Positions 1 through 7,887 of a stretch of DNA of 38,678 nucleotides are shown here, in pieces; positions within the stretch are counted from its first letter, which is position 1, and each line of letters opens with the position of its first letter. A program made the position numbers and the translations under genes. The DNA comes from an uncultured Bacteroidales bacterium (GTDB taxonomy: Bacteria > Bacteroidota > Bacteroidia > Bacteroidales > P3). The DNA is taken from positions 1 to 38,678 of the forward strand of contig CALUHO010000030.1 of NCBI GenBank assembly GCA_944320465.1, given 5' to 3'. The notes beneath the pieces were generated by a model, which saw nothing but the letters and a program-made list of their open reading frames with translations, did not search any database and had not been told where the DNA came from.

Positions 1-70
1 TCGGCTAGGCGAGAAGCATGCTGCATGACACAAGCGGGCAATCTCCCCAAAGTCTAATGACCGATTTGGG
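1..70. repeat. Family B palindromic element, 3' part (cut by window edge)
   Basis: These 70 bases match the last 70 bases of the 198-bp element found twice at 37719-38118, with one mismatch (TCGGCTAGGCGAG here, TCGGCTAGACGAG there). The segment ends with the terminal arm GTCTAATGACCGATTTGGG. It has the same orientation as the right-hand copies, so most of the window lies between direct copies of this element. Seen directly; no function is implied. Confidence 0.85.
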
Positions 71-130
71 ATAAAATAAAGGTTCCTCAATTCTACCTGA
101 AAAGCAGGATACTAATAAAAAATAGACCCT

Positions 131-172
131 AAAAAAAACGGCATCCTGCCCAAACCGTCAAGCAGGATGCCG
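131..172 (-). terminator. Intrinsic terminator of the CoA-transferase gene
   Basis: A perfect 11-bp stem (CGGCATCCTGC at 139-149, GCAGGATGCCG at 162-172) has a 12-nt loop and, on the minus strand, is followed by eight T residues (complement of 131-138). It lies about 60 nt past the stop codon of the minus-strand CoA-transferase gene. Confidence 0.9.
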
Positions 173-234
173 TGAAAGCATCGAACCATACCTTATTATC
201 GGAACGTTGCTTATTCGTTACCGCATGATGTTCC

Positions 235-1536
235 TCAGCCGACATAATGGAAGTGCGGGCCGAAACGTTCGAAAGCCGCCCGGTCGAGTTCTTCCCGATG
301 ATCCGGATGGGCAATCGAAATCAAGAGCTTGGCACGTTCCTGCAAAGTCTTGCCATAGAGGTTCACCGCCCCGTATTCGGTCACGACCCATTGCACATGG
401 GCACGGGAAGTCACCACGCCCGCACCGGGAGCCAGCACCGGCGCAATCTTGCTGATGCCCTTGTTGGTCACCGACGGCATCGCGATGATAGGCTTGCCGC
501 CTTCGCTCAACGAAGCCCCGCGGATGAAATCCACCTGGCCGCCCACTCCGGAATAGAACTTGGTACCCAGAGAGTCGGCGCAAACCTGACCGGTAAGGTC
601 AATCTGCAAAGCCGAGTTGATCGCCGTCACCTTGGGGTTCTTGGCAATGATGAACTCGTTGTTGGTATAACCCACATCCATCATCAGCACGCCCGGGTTA
701 TCATCCAGGAAATCATACACCTCCTGGCTTCCCATCACAAAGGTGGACACAATCTTGCCCCGGTCTATCGCCTTGTTCTTGCCGTTGATGACCCCTTTGC
801 GAACCAATTGAAGCACGCCGTCGGCGAACATCTCGGTATGGATACCCAGATTCTTATGGTTGCCCAATTGCGAAAGCACCGCATTGGGAATCGAACCGAT
901 ACCCATCTGCAAGGTGGCCCCGTCCTCAATCAAGGCAGCCACGTTCTTGCCGATTTCCTCTTCCACCGGCGAAGGCTGGGCGAAATGAGCGGTAATCAGC
1001 GGGGTATCGTCTTCGGTAAAGATATCGATCATGTCCATCGGAATCATCGCGTCTCCGAACACCCTCGGCATCTGGGGATTGATGGTGGCAATCACCGTGT
1101 CGGCCGTTTCAATCGCGGCCAAGGTGGCATCCACCGAGCAGCCCAAGGACACATAGCCGTGCTTGTCGGGAGGCGTAACCTGAATCAAAGCCACATTGGG
1201 ACGGCAATAACCTTCGCGAATCAGACGCTGGGTATCCTGCAAGAACACAGGAATATAGTCGGCATAACCCGCTTGGGTGTCCTTGCGGACATTCGCCCCG
1301 GCAAAGAAGGATTCCAACAAGAAGATGCCTTCGAATTCCGGCGCGGTGTAAGGAGCCGGGCCTTCGGTATGCAGGTGCTGGATCCGCACGTTCTTGAACT
1401 CGTGGCGGCGTCCACGTTCGCACATTGCCTGAATCAGTTTCTGGGGAGCGCATCCGATGGCGTGGATATGCACCCGGTCGTTGGTCTTGATGACCTGTAC
1501 CGCTTCTTCGGCGGAAACGATTTTCAAATCCTTCAT
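235..1536 (-). CDS. Acetyl-CoA hydrolase/CoA-transferase family protein (4-hydroxybutyrate or butyrate:acetate CoA-transferase type)
   Basis: A 433-residue protein of CoA-transferase family I in the Cat2/AbfT-like group, which moves CoA between acyl-CoA and acetate or another short acid in fermentation. Visible motifs are GIGSIPNAV (about 212-220) and HTEMFADG (233-240); Glu235 is the expected glutamyl-CoA thioester residue. Length is normal for the family. The start is taken at ATG 1536 (MKDLKIVSAEE); the longer upstream reading is dominated by non-conserved residues. The protein appears cytoplasmic with no signal peptide. The gene stands alone and ends in a strong terminator at 131-172. The acid substrate cannot be read from sequence; acetate, butyrate, succinate or 4-hydroxybutyrate are all possible. 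Fermentative use fits the nifJ gene elsewhere in the window. Confidence 0.88.
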   Translation of the reverse strand: MKDLKIVSAEEAVQVIKTNDRVHIHAIGCAPQKLIQAMCERGRRHEFKNVRIQHLHTEGPAPYTAPEFEGIFLLESFFAGANVRKDTQAGYADYIPVFLQDTQRLIREGYCRPNVALIQVTPPDKHGYVSLGCSVDATLAAIETADTVIATINPQMPRVFGDAMIPMDMIDIFTEDDTPLITAHFAQPSPVEEEIGKNVAALIEDGATLQMGIGSIPNAVLSQLGNHKNLGIHTEMFADGVLQLVRKGVINGKNKAIDRGKIVSTFVMGSQEVYDFLDDNPGVLMMDVGYTNNEFIIAKNPKVTAINSALQIDLTGQVCADSLGTKFYSGVGGQVDFIRGASLSEGGKPIIAMPSVTNKGISKIAPVLAPGAGVVTSRAHVQWVVTEYGAVNLYGKTLQERAKLLISIAHPDHREELDRAAFERFGPHFHYVG

Positions 1537-1716
1537 ATCTCGGTGTTTTTTTTCTTCGCGAAAAATATCCGCTCCTTGGCGAAAAACGGCACGAAAGTAC
1601 AAATAAATTAGGACACGGAAGCCGTTTTCCCAAGGATAATGGCTTTCAAGCTTGCCTCAAGGCCAGGCGGCATAGCAAACCGGCATCCCCTGCAACAAAA
1701 TATTCATAAACCCACA

Positions 1717-1748
1717 TTTCCGTTTATGGCGCAAAGTCTGTACTTTTG
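1717..1748 (+). promoter_or_regulatory. Bacteroidota-type promoter for the endonuclease/phosphatase gene
   Basis: TTTC (1717-1720), 20 nt, then TACTTTTG (1741-1748) fits the TTTG-N19-21-TAnnTTTG consensus with one mismatch in the -33 box. It lies 55 nt before the ATG at 1804. Confidence 0.65.
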
Positions 1749-1803
1749 GCACTCTGCAAGCCCCTTGCCATGGGGTGCTTCCAAACTAACTAATAGCAAA
1801 CCA

Positions 1804-2862
1804 ATGAAAAAGCACATTCTCGTTGTCCTTGCCGTCCTGCTTTTCCTGCCCTTGTGCCTGACCGGCCAAGAGAAGAAGCAGTACCAGATGGGCATGATCG
1901 GGTTCTATAACCTTGAAAACCTTTTCGACACCATCGACGACCCCAACACCAACGACCAGGAATTCCTGCCCAAGGGAAGCTATGGCTGGAACGGAACCAA
2001 ATACCACAGCAAGCTGCACAACTTGGCGCATGTGATTTCCACGATGGGAACGGAAATCTCCGGCCATTACTTCCATTGCCCGGACATCCTCGGGGTCAGC
2101 GAAATAGAGAACCGAACCGTACTGGAGGACTTGGTATCCCAGCCGGAATTAGCACCCTACAACTTCGGCATTGTCCATTACGACGGGCCGGATGCCCGTG
2201 GCGTGGATGTGGGGCTTATCTACAAGAAAGGCAAATTCACTGTATTGGGGAGCCGTTCGGCCCGCCTGCATGACCCTTCGGATCCCGGCTTCAAGACCCG
2301 AGACCAGCTCCTGGTATCGGGTCTCTACATGGGCGACACGATCCATATCATTGTCAACCACTGGCCTTCCCGTCTGGGCGGGGAAAAGCGGAGTTCCCCG
2401 AAGCGGGAGATGGCCGCTCGCCTGACCCGCTCGATGGTGGACAGCCTGCTGGCCATCAATCCGGAAGCCAAGGTCATTGTGATGGGAGACTTGAACGACG
2501 ACCCCAAGAACAAAAGCGTGGTGGAAGTGATGAACGCGCCGATGACCGACGACTACACCAAACTGCAGCCAGGCCAGATGTTCAACACCTCTTACGGGCT
2601 TTACCGCCGTGGGGTCGGCACCCTCTGCTACCGGGGACAATGGAATCTCTTCGACCAGATTCTGATCACCCAAGGCTTGACAGGCAAAGACCGTTCCACG
2701 CTCAAGTTCTACGGCTACCGAATCTACAACGACGAATCCCTGAACCAGAAGAGCGGCCGATACATCGGCTATCCCCTCCGCACGCATGCGGGAGGGGTGT
2801 ACTTAAACGGATATAGCGACCATTATCCTGTCTTCATGCTTGTTATAAAAGATAATTTGTAG
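1804..2862 (+). CDS. Secreted endonuclease/exonuclease/phosphatase family protein
   Basis: A 352-residue protein with a signal peptide (MKKHILVVLAVLLFLPLCLT, then GQ). It has the DNase I-like endonuclease/exonuclease/phosphatase fold: NLENLFD near the mature N-terminus, SEIENR (metal-binding Glu), VNHWPSR (His), GDLNDDP (Asp/Asn) and the terminal SDHYP with the catalytic His. Members of this family cleave phosphodiesters in nucleic acids or phosphorylated lipids and sugars; the substrate here is unknown. It should act in the periplasm or outside the cell. The ATG at 1804 is chosen because the signal peptide starts there and a promoter lies just upstream; an in-frame reading from 1639 would add 55 poorly protein-like residues. 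The last codons and the stop lie within the left arm of palindromic element A1. Confidence 0.88.
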   Translation: MKKHILVVLAVLLFLPLCLTGQEKKQYQMGMIGFYNLENLFDTIDDPNTNDQEFLPKGSYGWNGTKYHSKLHNLAHVISTMGTEISGHYFHCPDILGVSEIENRTVLEDLVSQPELAPYNFGIVHYDGPDARGVDVGLIYKKGKFTVLGSRSARLHDPSDPGFKTRDQLLVSGLYMGDTIHIIVNHWPSRLGGEKRSSPKREMAARLTRSMVDSLLAINPEAKVIVMGDLNDDPKNKSVVEVMNAPMTDDYTKLQPGQMFNTSYGLYRRGVGTLCYRGQWNLFDQILITQGLTGKDRSTLKFYGYRIYNDESLNQKSGRYIGYPLRTHAGGVYLNGYSDHYPVFMLVIKDNL

Positions 2863-2969
2863 GGACATCTACTTCGTTATGCTCCTCGGCGGCATCCTCA
2901 CGTACCAAAGTACGCTCCGGTGCCGCCTTCGTCGCATGCCTCGTATCTGCACCCTACAAATCATCTTTT
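2847..2969. repeat. Family A palindromic element A1
   Basis: The terminal arms (AAAAGATAATTTGTAGGG at 2847-2864, CCCTACAAATCATCTTTT at 2952-2969) pair over 17 of 18 bases. On the minus strand the core reads GGGTGCAGATACGAGGC ... GGAGCGTACT-n3-GTACGTGA ... AACGAAGTAGATG, the same landmarks as element A3 at 10782-10910. The left arm contains the last four codons and TAG stop of the preceding gene. It could act as a transcription terminator or mRNA 3' end stabiliser. Together with A1b it accounts for much of the gap 2863-3227. Confidence 0.85.
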
Positions 2970-3028
2970 AGGAATCGATCAGTTGGAAATGCCTTGCATC
3001 CATCCGCTATAAATTATTTTTAAACCAG

Positions 3029-3090
3029 AAGTACGACACAATCCGGTGCCGCCAAGGAGCATGCCTCGAATCTGCTCCCTCAAATTATCT
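3029..3090. repeat. Family A half-element (A1b)
   Basis: The sequence GAAGTACG ... CCGGTGCCGCC ... GCATGCCTCG ... ATCTGC ... CCCT ... AAAT-ATC repeats the right half of element A1 (about 2900-2965). No matching left half is visible, so this appears to be a truncated second copy. It sits about 60 bp after A1 and before the AraC-gene promoter. Confidence 0.75.
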
Positions 3091-3180
3091 GTTTCCGCTT
3101 TTATCCATAAACACCCTCCGATAACCCGTCCCCTCAGCGGAAAATAAACCTAAAACACGTAGGATGAAGCAAAAACCTTG

Positions 3181-3188
3181 TATCTTTG
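3181..3188 (+). promoter_or_regulatory. -7 box upstream of the AraC-type regulator
   Basis: TATCTTTG is an exact TAnnTTTG -7 element 39 nt before the chosen ATG at 3228. No clear TTTG is seen 19-21 nt upstream, so the promoter may be weak or activator-dependent. Confidence 0.55.
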
Positions 3189-3227
3189 TATCCAATTTTG
3201 AATGGAATCGAAGATAAGATAAAATGC

Positions 3228-4368
3228 ATGGCATACATACATACATACTGTTATTCACTCTGTGCCGCCTTGCCGTTGATGTTGTTCTTCGGCTTTTACC
3301 TTCTCTTTGCCAAGGCACCTGAAAAAGCCATTTTCGAGAATTACCTGCGCTCCCGGCGGATTATGGGATCAGCCATGCTGTTGCTTGTCGCCAACTATTC
3401 GATACATTTCTTTTTCGGAATCAGGTTCGTGAATGTCAATGCCGCCATACTGATGAACCTGTCCACCTATTTCCTGTGCTACTGGCTGTTCAGTTCGGCG
3501 CTCACCACGCTGATTGACCGATTCTACATCACAAAGAAGAGGTTTCGGACCCATCTCGGCATGTGGGCACTATTCTCCGTCCTCTCCGGAGTGATATTGC
3601 TTTTGTTGCCGGAGGGCACAATGCAGAAAATAGGATTGGTCATAATGGCGGCATGGTTGATCATCTACGGGCTTTTCCTTGTCCGCAGGCTGTTGCTGGC
3701 GTATTACAAGGCCATCAAGATTTTCAACGACACGCATTCGGACGACATCGGCTCGTATATCAAATGGATGTCTGTCCTTACTTGGTGGACGGTCATATTC
3801 GGCATAAGTTGCGGCCTGCTTACCTTCCTGCCCGATGAATGGGTGTTCATCTGGATTCTTTCGTCCATACCCTTTTACATTTATCTCTACCATTGCTATC
3901 AGAACTACCTGCTGTTTTACGAACAAGTGGAAAGTGCCATGGAAAGCGAGATAACCTCTGAAAAAGAAATCCTGTGCAGTGCAAAGCCGGAAGAAACGCA
4001 GATGCAGGAACGGGAGGTGCCTTCCTACCATGCCGAAATAGCAGAGAAAATCAAAGAATGGATAAGCGAAGACGGGTATAATCCGTCCCGGCCTTACCAT
4101 CAAGGAGCTTTCAGACAGGCTTCATACCAACCGTACCTATCTGTCAGAATACATCCGAACCACTTATAATATGCCGTTCCGGGATTGGATTGTCGGCCTG
4201 CGCATGGAATATGCCAAGAGAGAGATGGTGCGGCATCCCGAATGGACCATCGAGGAAATCTCCAAGACATCAGGCTTTCTTTCCACAAGCCATTTCATGA
4301 AAAATTTCAAGGAAAAGGAAGGGCAATCTCCCGCCAAATGGCGAAAATCAAAAGCTTCCACACGCTAA
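3228..4368 (+). pseudogene. Membrane-anchored AraC-family regulator, frameshifted before the HTH
   Basis: The N-terminal part (ATG at 3228) has about seven hydrophobic segments, for example PLMLFFGFYLLFA, IMGSAMLLLVANYSIHFFFG and GLVIMAAWLIIYGLFLV, then a linker (about 245-280). In the starting frame the protein ends at 4167-4169 with non-AraC sequence. Moving frame by one base at about 4079-4082 (one base too many in GGGTATAATCC) restores GLTIKELSDRLHTNRTYLSE, then MPFRDWIVGLRMEYA and GFLSTSHFMKNFKEKEG, a complete AraC-type DNA-binding domain running to TAA at 4368. The site is not a long homopolymer. Regulators of this shape commonly precede DUF3575/Mfa fimbrial genes, so it probably controls the operon that follows. 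It may be a true mutation, phase variation or an assembly error; an earlier TTG reading (3186) overlaps the promoter and is rejected. Confidence 0.8.
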
Positions 4369-4387
4369 TCCGGCAAGGCAAAAAAAC

Positions 4388-4443
4388 GCCCGAATGACAA
4401 AAATACGCCCAAGCGGCAAAATCAAAACAGCCTAAACGACAAA
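4388..4443 (+). promoter_or_regulatory. Three imperfect direct repeats, candidate AraC operator
   Basis: Three sites fit GCCYRANNGRCAAA: 4388-4401 (GCCCGAATGACAAA), 4407-4420 (GCCCAAGCGGCAAA) and 4430-4443 (GCCTAAACGACAAA), starting 19 and 23 bp apart. Direct repeats about two helical turns apart are typical of AraC-family sites. They lie in the 193-bp gap between the regulator and the first fimbrial-locus gene; a poor -7-like TACTTTAC is at 4513-4520. The function is inferred. Confidence 0.5.
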
Positions 4444-4561
4444 GATTTGCGATTCTAACAATTAGGACAATTTTTATCATCAAAAATCGATTTTAAACGG
4501 ATTCTTTTCGCTTACTTTACATGCCAAAATTTCGTGTCGGGAATAAAAAAAGCATATAAAT

Positions 4562-5686
4562 ATGAGCAAAAGAATCCTATTTTTTGCCCTGTTCTTGTGG
4601 CTGGCAACGGCGGTTTCTCCCCTCTTTGCCGGGCAGGCGGAAACGGACACTACCTACACCTTCCGCTTCGTGCCGCAAAAGGACATGTTCTATGTGCCAT
4701 GGCATGGCAACGGCATGGAATTAACCCGTCTGCTGGAGTACATCGAGCGCAACAGAAAAGAGATACTCGATGGCAAATTGCCGATCCATGTGGATGGCTA
4801 CTGCCATTCCCTTGACAGCAAAAGAGAAAACCTGCGTATCGCCGCCATCCGCTCCAAACGCGTGAAATCGGAACTTATCGTGCGCGGCGGAATCAAAGAA
4901 GAAAGTTTCATCACTCAAAACCATGCCACTGAGGGCGATTTCGTCATCGTCCGCCTGACAATTCCTGTATTGGAAGCATCTGCCGCTGAAACGGACGCAC
5001 AGCGCAAAACCGAGGAAGAACGCCTTGCCGATGAACGTGCCGAACAAGAACGCAAGGCTGCCGAAGAGCGACGCAAGACGGAAGAAGCACGCCATGCCGC
5101 CGAAAAAGCCGAAGCGGACAAACTTGCCGGAGAACAGACGGCAAAACAGGCCGAACCGCAAGAAGACACAGCCGGCATCCCATCGGAATCCCAGCACTCC
5201 ATCCACCACCATCTTGCCCTGCGTGCCAACCTGCTGCGCTGGGCGACGCTCACGCCCGACTTGGGCATTGAGTGGCGCATCCATCCGTCATGGGGAATCC
5301 TCGTGAACGGCTCGTGGACTTCGTGGTCATGGAACGGCAAGGACAGGCGGTACGCCCTCTGGGAAGTGATGCCGGAAGCGCGCTATTATATAGGCAAGGA
5401 GAAGCACGCTTACCTCGGGGCGATGTTCAAGGCAGGCGCATTCAACTACAAATTTTCCTCCACAGGAAAGCAGGGAAACCTGATAGGCGGCGGCATTACG
5501 GGCGGTTATCTGCTGCGGTTGAACGATGCCCTGTCGCTCGACTTCTCGATAGCGCTCGGCTACCTGAATGCCGACTATGAAAAATACGAACTCATCGATG
5601 GCGTGCGTGTGCGCTGTTCGGGCGACACAAAGAACTGGTGGGGACCTATAAACGCCGGTGTCACATTGGTATGGAAGTTATTCTAA
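4562..5686 (+). CDS. OmpA-like/DUF3575 outer-membrane protein of the fimbrial locus
   Basis: A 374-residue exported protein. After a signal peptide (MSKRILFFALFLWLATAVSP... to about FAG), residues 25-135 resemble an OmpA-type peptidoglycan-binding fold (IHVDGYCHSLD, NLRIAAIRSKRVKSELIVRG). Residues about 140-200 form a highly charged E/A/R/K-rich coiled coil. The C-terminal part, from about 215, is a DUF3575 region rich in alternating aromatic beta-strands (LALRANLLRWATLTPDLGIEW ... NWWGPINAGVTLVWKLF), probably a small outer-membrane barrel. DUF3575 proteins are regularly encoded beside FimB/Mfa2 and fimbrillin genes, as here, and may help anchor or export the fimbriae. The role is inferred from context. 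The ATG at 4562 follows an A-rich leader and a candidate operator. Confidence 0.82.
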   Translation: MSKRILFFALFLWLATAVSPLFAGQAETDTTYTFRFVPQKDMFYVPWHGNGMELTRLLEYIERNRKEILDGKLPIHVDGYCHSLDSKRENLRIAAIRSKRVKSELIVRGGIKEESFITQNHATEGDFVIVRLTIPVLEASAAETDAQRKTEEERLADERAEQERKAAEERRKTEEARHAAEKAEADKLAGEQTAKQAEPQEDTAGIPSESQHSIHHHLALRANLLRWATLTPDLGIEWRIHPSWGILVNGSWTSWSWNGKDRRYALWEVMPEARYYIGKEKHAYLGAMFKAGAFNYKFSSTGKQGNLIGGGITGGYLLRLNDALSLDFSIALGYLNADYEKYELIDGVRVRCSGDTKNWWGPINAGVTLVWKLF

Positions 5687-5765
5687 ATAAACTGCAAGCC
5701 GAAAGCCGAACGGAACCTATCTCGGTCATGCCGAGGCGCAGCATTTATTGAAGATTGGAAATCGT

Positions 5766-5772
5766 AAGGAGG
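5766..5772 (+). promoter_or_regulatory. Strong Shine-Dalgarno sequence for the Mfa2-like gene
   Basis: AAGGAGG lies 10 nt before the ATG at 5783. This is a near-perfect Shine-Dalgarno site, uncommon in Bacteroidota, whose genes usually have A-rich leaders instead. Confidence 0.6.
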
Positions 5773-5782
5773 AAATCAACGT

Positions 5783-6628
5783 ATGAAAGCAAGACGATAT
5801 ATGATAATAGGCATGGCAGCCGTGCTGCTATCTTCCTGCGTGAAGGACAAACTGTACAATACTCCGCACCCCGACTGGGGAGTCGTGATGGTCAGCCTGC
5901 CGGGGCTAACGGAAGACGATGATTATGTACTCGACATTGACGGAAAGACCGCCGGCATCACCGGCTCGCCCTTTGTCTATCCCGACCTGCTCTTGCCGGG
6001 AGCGCACAGCCTCGTGGTCTATAAACGTGCCGAAGGCTTCACCTTCAACGGACGGATAGCACAAATCTATGCCCTCGGCAGCAAGTCCCATGCAGAAGGT
6101 ACGACCATTATCCCCCTGCCGGGCTATCTGAAAACCATTAGTCAGGATATTACGGTCGTAGCTGACGATACGCTGCGCATCACCCTTTCACCGCAGCAAC
6201 GGGTGCGCGACCTGCATATCGAGTTCCGCGTGACGCAGGGACGCCCCGAACGGATACAGAGCGTGACAGGCACGCTGGGCGGCATAGCCGGAGTTCTCGA
6301 CATGGAAGCGGGGCAGACTACGGGCGAAGCTGTCTCTACCGCAGTAGCCTTCACCCGTGAGGGAGACATGCTGACTGCCGATGCCCGGCTCTTGGGCACG
6401 ATGGGAACCGTGCAGACCTTGGTACTCGACATCGCCTTTACGGACGACGGGCACACCCAACGGACGGAAGTGGATTTAACGGAAGCCCTGGCAACGTTCA
6501 ACGATGACATGACCGCCGGGTTCCGCGTGACCGGCACATTGGAAACACCGGTCGGCATGGAGGAAGCCACCGCTGAAATCACCGGATGGGAAACGGTGGA
6601 CGGCGGCGATGTGGATGCCGAAATGTAA
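5783..6628 (+). CDS. FimB/Mfa2 family fimbrial subunit (lipoprotein)
   Basis: A 281-residue lipoprotein: after MKARRYMIIGMAAVLLSS comes the lipobox Cys19 and the family-typical CVKDKLYNTPHPDWG. A transthyretin-like beta domain follows (VMVSLPGL ... LLLPGAHSLVVYKRAEGFTF), and the C-terminus ends with the recognisable ITGWETVDGGDVDAEM strand. FimB/Mfa2 proteins anchor type V (lipoprotein precursor) fimbriae to the outer membrane and end polymerisation. It follows the DUF3575 gene by 96 bp and precedes a fimbrillin by 32 bp, so the three genes are probably co-transcribed. The start is fixed by the lipoprotein signal and a strong Shine-Dalgarno site. The family assignment rests on the N- and C-terminal signatures. 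Confidence 0.82.
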   Translation: MKARRYMIIGMAAVLLSSCVKDKLYNTPHPDWGVVMVSLPGLTEDDDYVLDIDGKTAGITGSPFVYPDLLLPGAHSLVVYKRAEGFTFNGRIAQIYALGSKSHAEGTTIIPLPGYLKTISQDITVVADDTLRITLSPQQRVRDLHIEFRVTQGRPERIQSVTGTLGGIAGVLDMEAGQTTGEAVSTAVAFTREGDMLTADARLLGTMGTVQTLVLDIAFTDDGHTQRTEVDLTEALATFNDDMTAGFRVTGTLETPVGMEEATAEITGWETVDGGDVDAEM

Positions 6629-6660
6629 AAGCAAAAAGAATCATAAAGAATACAGGAACA

Positions 6661-7545
6661 ATGGAAACAAGATTATTTGCCTTGGCAGCCTTGGGCATCG
6701 CGCTCACCGCTTGCACCAACGACAATGAAGCGATGGACAAGGGTTCCGTACCCGCTGAAATCAAAGCCGAAATTTCAGCCCCTGCCGATTCCCATGCCGA
6801 CGACACCCAGTGGCGGGATGCCGATGAGATAGGAGTCTCCGAAAGCCGCTTCGGTTTCACCAATGTCCCATATGTAATGACAAACGGGAAATTTGAACCG
6901 ACCCGGGAAACCATCTTCTTCCTGGATGATGAGCCGACCACTTTCTCTGCCTACTATCCGTACAATGCGAAAGGCGGAACGCTGACCGCCACCACCGATA
7001 GCGCGGCGCAGCAAAACCAGCCGGACATCGACTTCCTCTATGCCACCGGTGCTACCGCCAGTACGCACAATCCCGAGGTGAACTTCACCGATGACACGGA
7101 TGCAGGCGGCCAGGACTGTTCTTTCCACCACTGCATGAGCCAGATTTCCCTCACCTTCGAGGCGGGCAGCGGTGTGGAATTTTCCACCATCCAGCCTGAA
7201 AGCTACACGCTCTCCGGGCTGGTACTGACGGGCAACTTCGATACCGAGACCGGCATAGCCAAGGCTGACGAGAACGCACAGGAAGCCGACCTTGCAATGG
7301 AACTGGACGGCGCACTCAGCTCATCGGTCATCCTCTTTCCGCAGACCAAGGCAAGCATCGGCGTGACCGTGGTGTTCAACGGAAATAAGTACAATGCCAC
7401 GCTCAGCATTCCCGAAGGCACACTAAAAGCCGGCAACAACTACACCTATACCGTCACCGTCCGCAACATGGGCCTGAGCATCGGTTCGGCCGTCATCAGC
7501 GACTGGAATCCGGTAAGCGGCGGCGAAGTGAACGCCGAACTCTAA
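6661..7545 (+). CDS. Fimbrillin family protein (Mfa1-like lipoprotein)
   Basis: A 294-residue fimbrillin. METRLFALAALGIALTAC gives a lipobox with Cys18; the mature protein has the usual fimbrillin pattern WRDADEIGVSES, FSAYYPYN, DIDFLYATG, FHHCMSQISLTFEAG and the final NNYTYTVTVRNMGL ... VISDWNPVSGGEVNAEL. In type V pili, lipidated fimbrillins are exported and cleaved at the surface by a gingipain-like protease, and the last strand donates to the next subunit. The start at 6661 is chosen for the signal peptide; the longer reading from 6586 overlaps the preceding gene. It is the last gene before a 333-bp gap with a new promoter. Confidence 0.85.
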   Translation: METRLFALAALGIALTACTNDNEAMDKGSVPAEIKAEISAPADSHADDTQWRDADEIGVSESRFGFTNVPYVMTNGKFEPTRETIFFLDDEPTTFSAYYPYNAKGGTLTATTDSAAQQNQPDIDFLYATGATASTHNPEVNFTDDTDAGGQDCSFHHCMSQISLTFEAGSGVEFSTIQPESYTLSGLVLTGNFDTETGIAKADENAQEADLAMELDGALSSSVILFPQTKASIGVTVVFNGNKYNATLSIPEGTLKAGNNYTYTVTVRNMGLSIGSAVISDWNPVSGGEVNAEL

Positions 7546-7590
7546 ACGAAGATTCTAACAGATTATAAAACAAGAGCATTCTTTGAAAGA

Positions 7591-7624
7591 TTTGTGCGAG
7601 GAGAAGTAAGAAACACTATCTTTG
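7591..7624 (+). promoter_or_regulatory. Promoter of the second fimbrillin transcription unit
   Basis: TTTG (7591-7594), 22 nt, then TATCTTTG (7617-7624), an exact -7 box. The ATG of the next gene is more than 260 nt downstream, giving an unusually long leader for this phylum. Confidence 0.65.
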
Positions 7625-7657
7625 TGGTTGCGTAACATAAAACTGATAGCAAATACA

Positions 7658-7712
7658 TAATCCGTTGTTTAAAGTGGTAGAATTTGACCACTTTAAAATG
7701 CAGGCCGGATTA
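7658..7712 (+). promoter_or_regulatory. Stable hairpin in the long leader of the GLUG-fimbrillin gene
   Basis: TTTAAAGTGGT (7668-7678) and ACCACTTTAAA (7687-7697) form a perfect 11-bp stem with an 8-nt loop, extended after internal mismatches by TAATCCG (7658-7664) with CGGATTA (7706-7712). A smaller hairpin follows (GTCTGA/TCAGAC, about 7735-7755), then a 13-codon ORF with ATG at 7776 and TAA at 7815. There is no T-run after the main stem, so a simple intrinsic terminator is unlikely. The rest of the gap 7546-7878 holds no convincing gene. A regulatory leader or small RNA is possible; both are inference. Confidence 0.45.
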
Positions 7713-7887
7713 CCGAGTTTTGTTCTGAGTGTGTCTGAGTGATTGATCAGACTCAACCAGATCGCCATCCATCAGATGCAAATATTGGATGACACTCAAA
7801 AGCATCTGCTTCAATAATTCTTCTTCACACTCGCACCGGTCTTTCCGATAGAACGCTCATAGACAATGGAAATAATTTATGAGCGAT

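Noticed and set aside
247..1611. A 454-codon plus-strand open frame opposite the CoA-transferase gene
   Set aside because: His/Gly/Arg-rich shadow of a gene with clear catalytic motifs on the other strand.
3186..3227. TTG start for the AraC-type regulator
   Set aside because: It lies inside the TATCTTTG -7 box, so it would not be transcribed from that promoter; ATG 3228 is used.
7668..7697. Perfect 11-bp inverted repeat as an invertase (phase-variation) site
   Set aside because: The arms are only 8 bp apart and no second copy flanks a promoter-bearing segment; a hairpin fits better.
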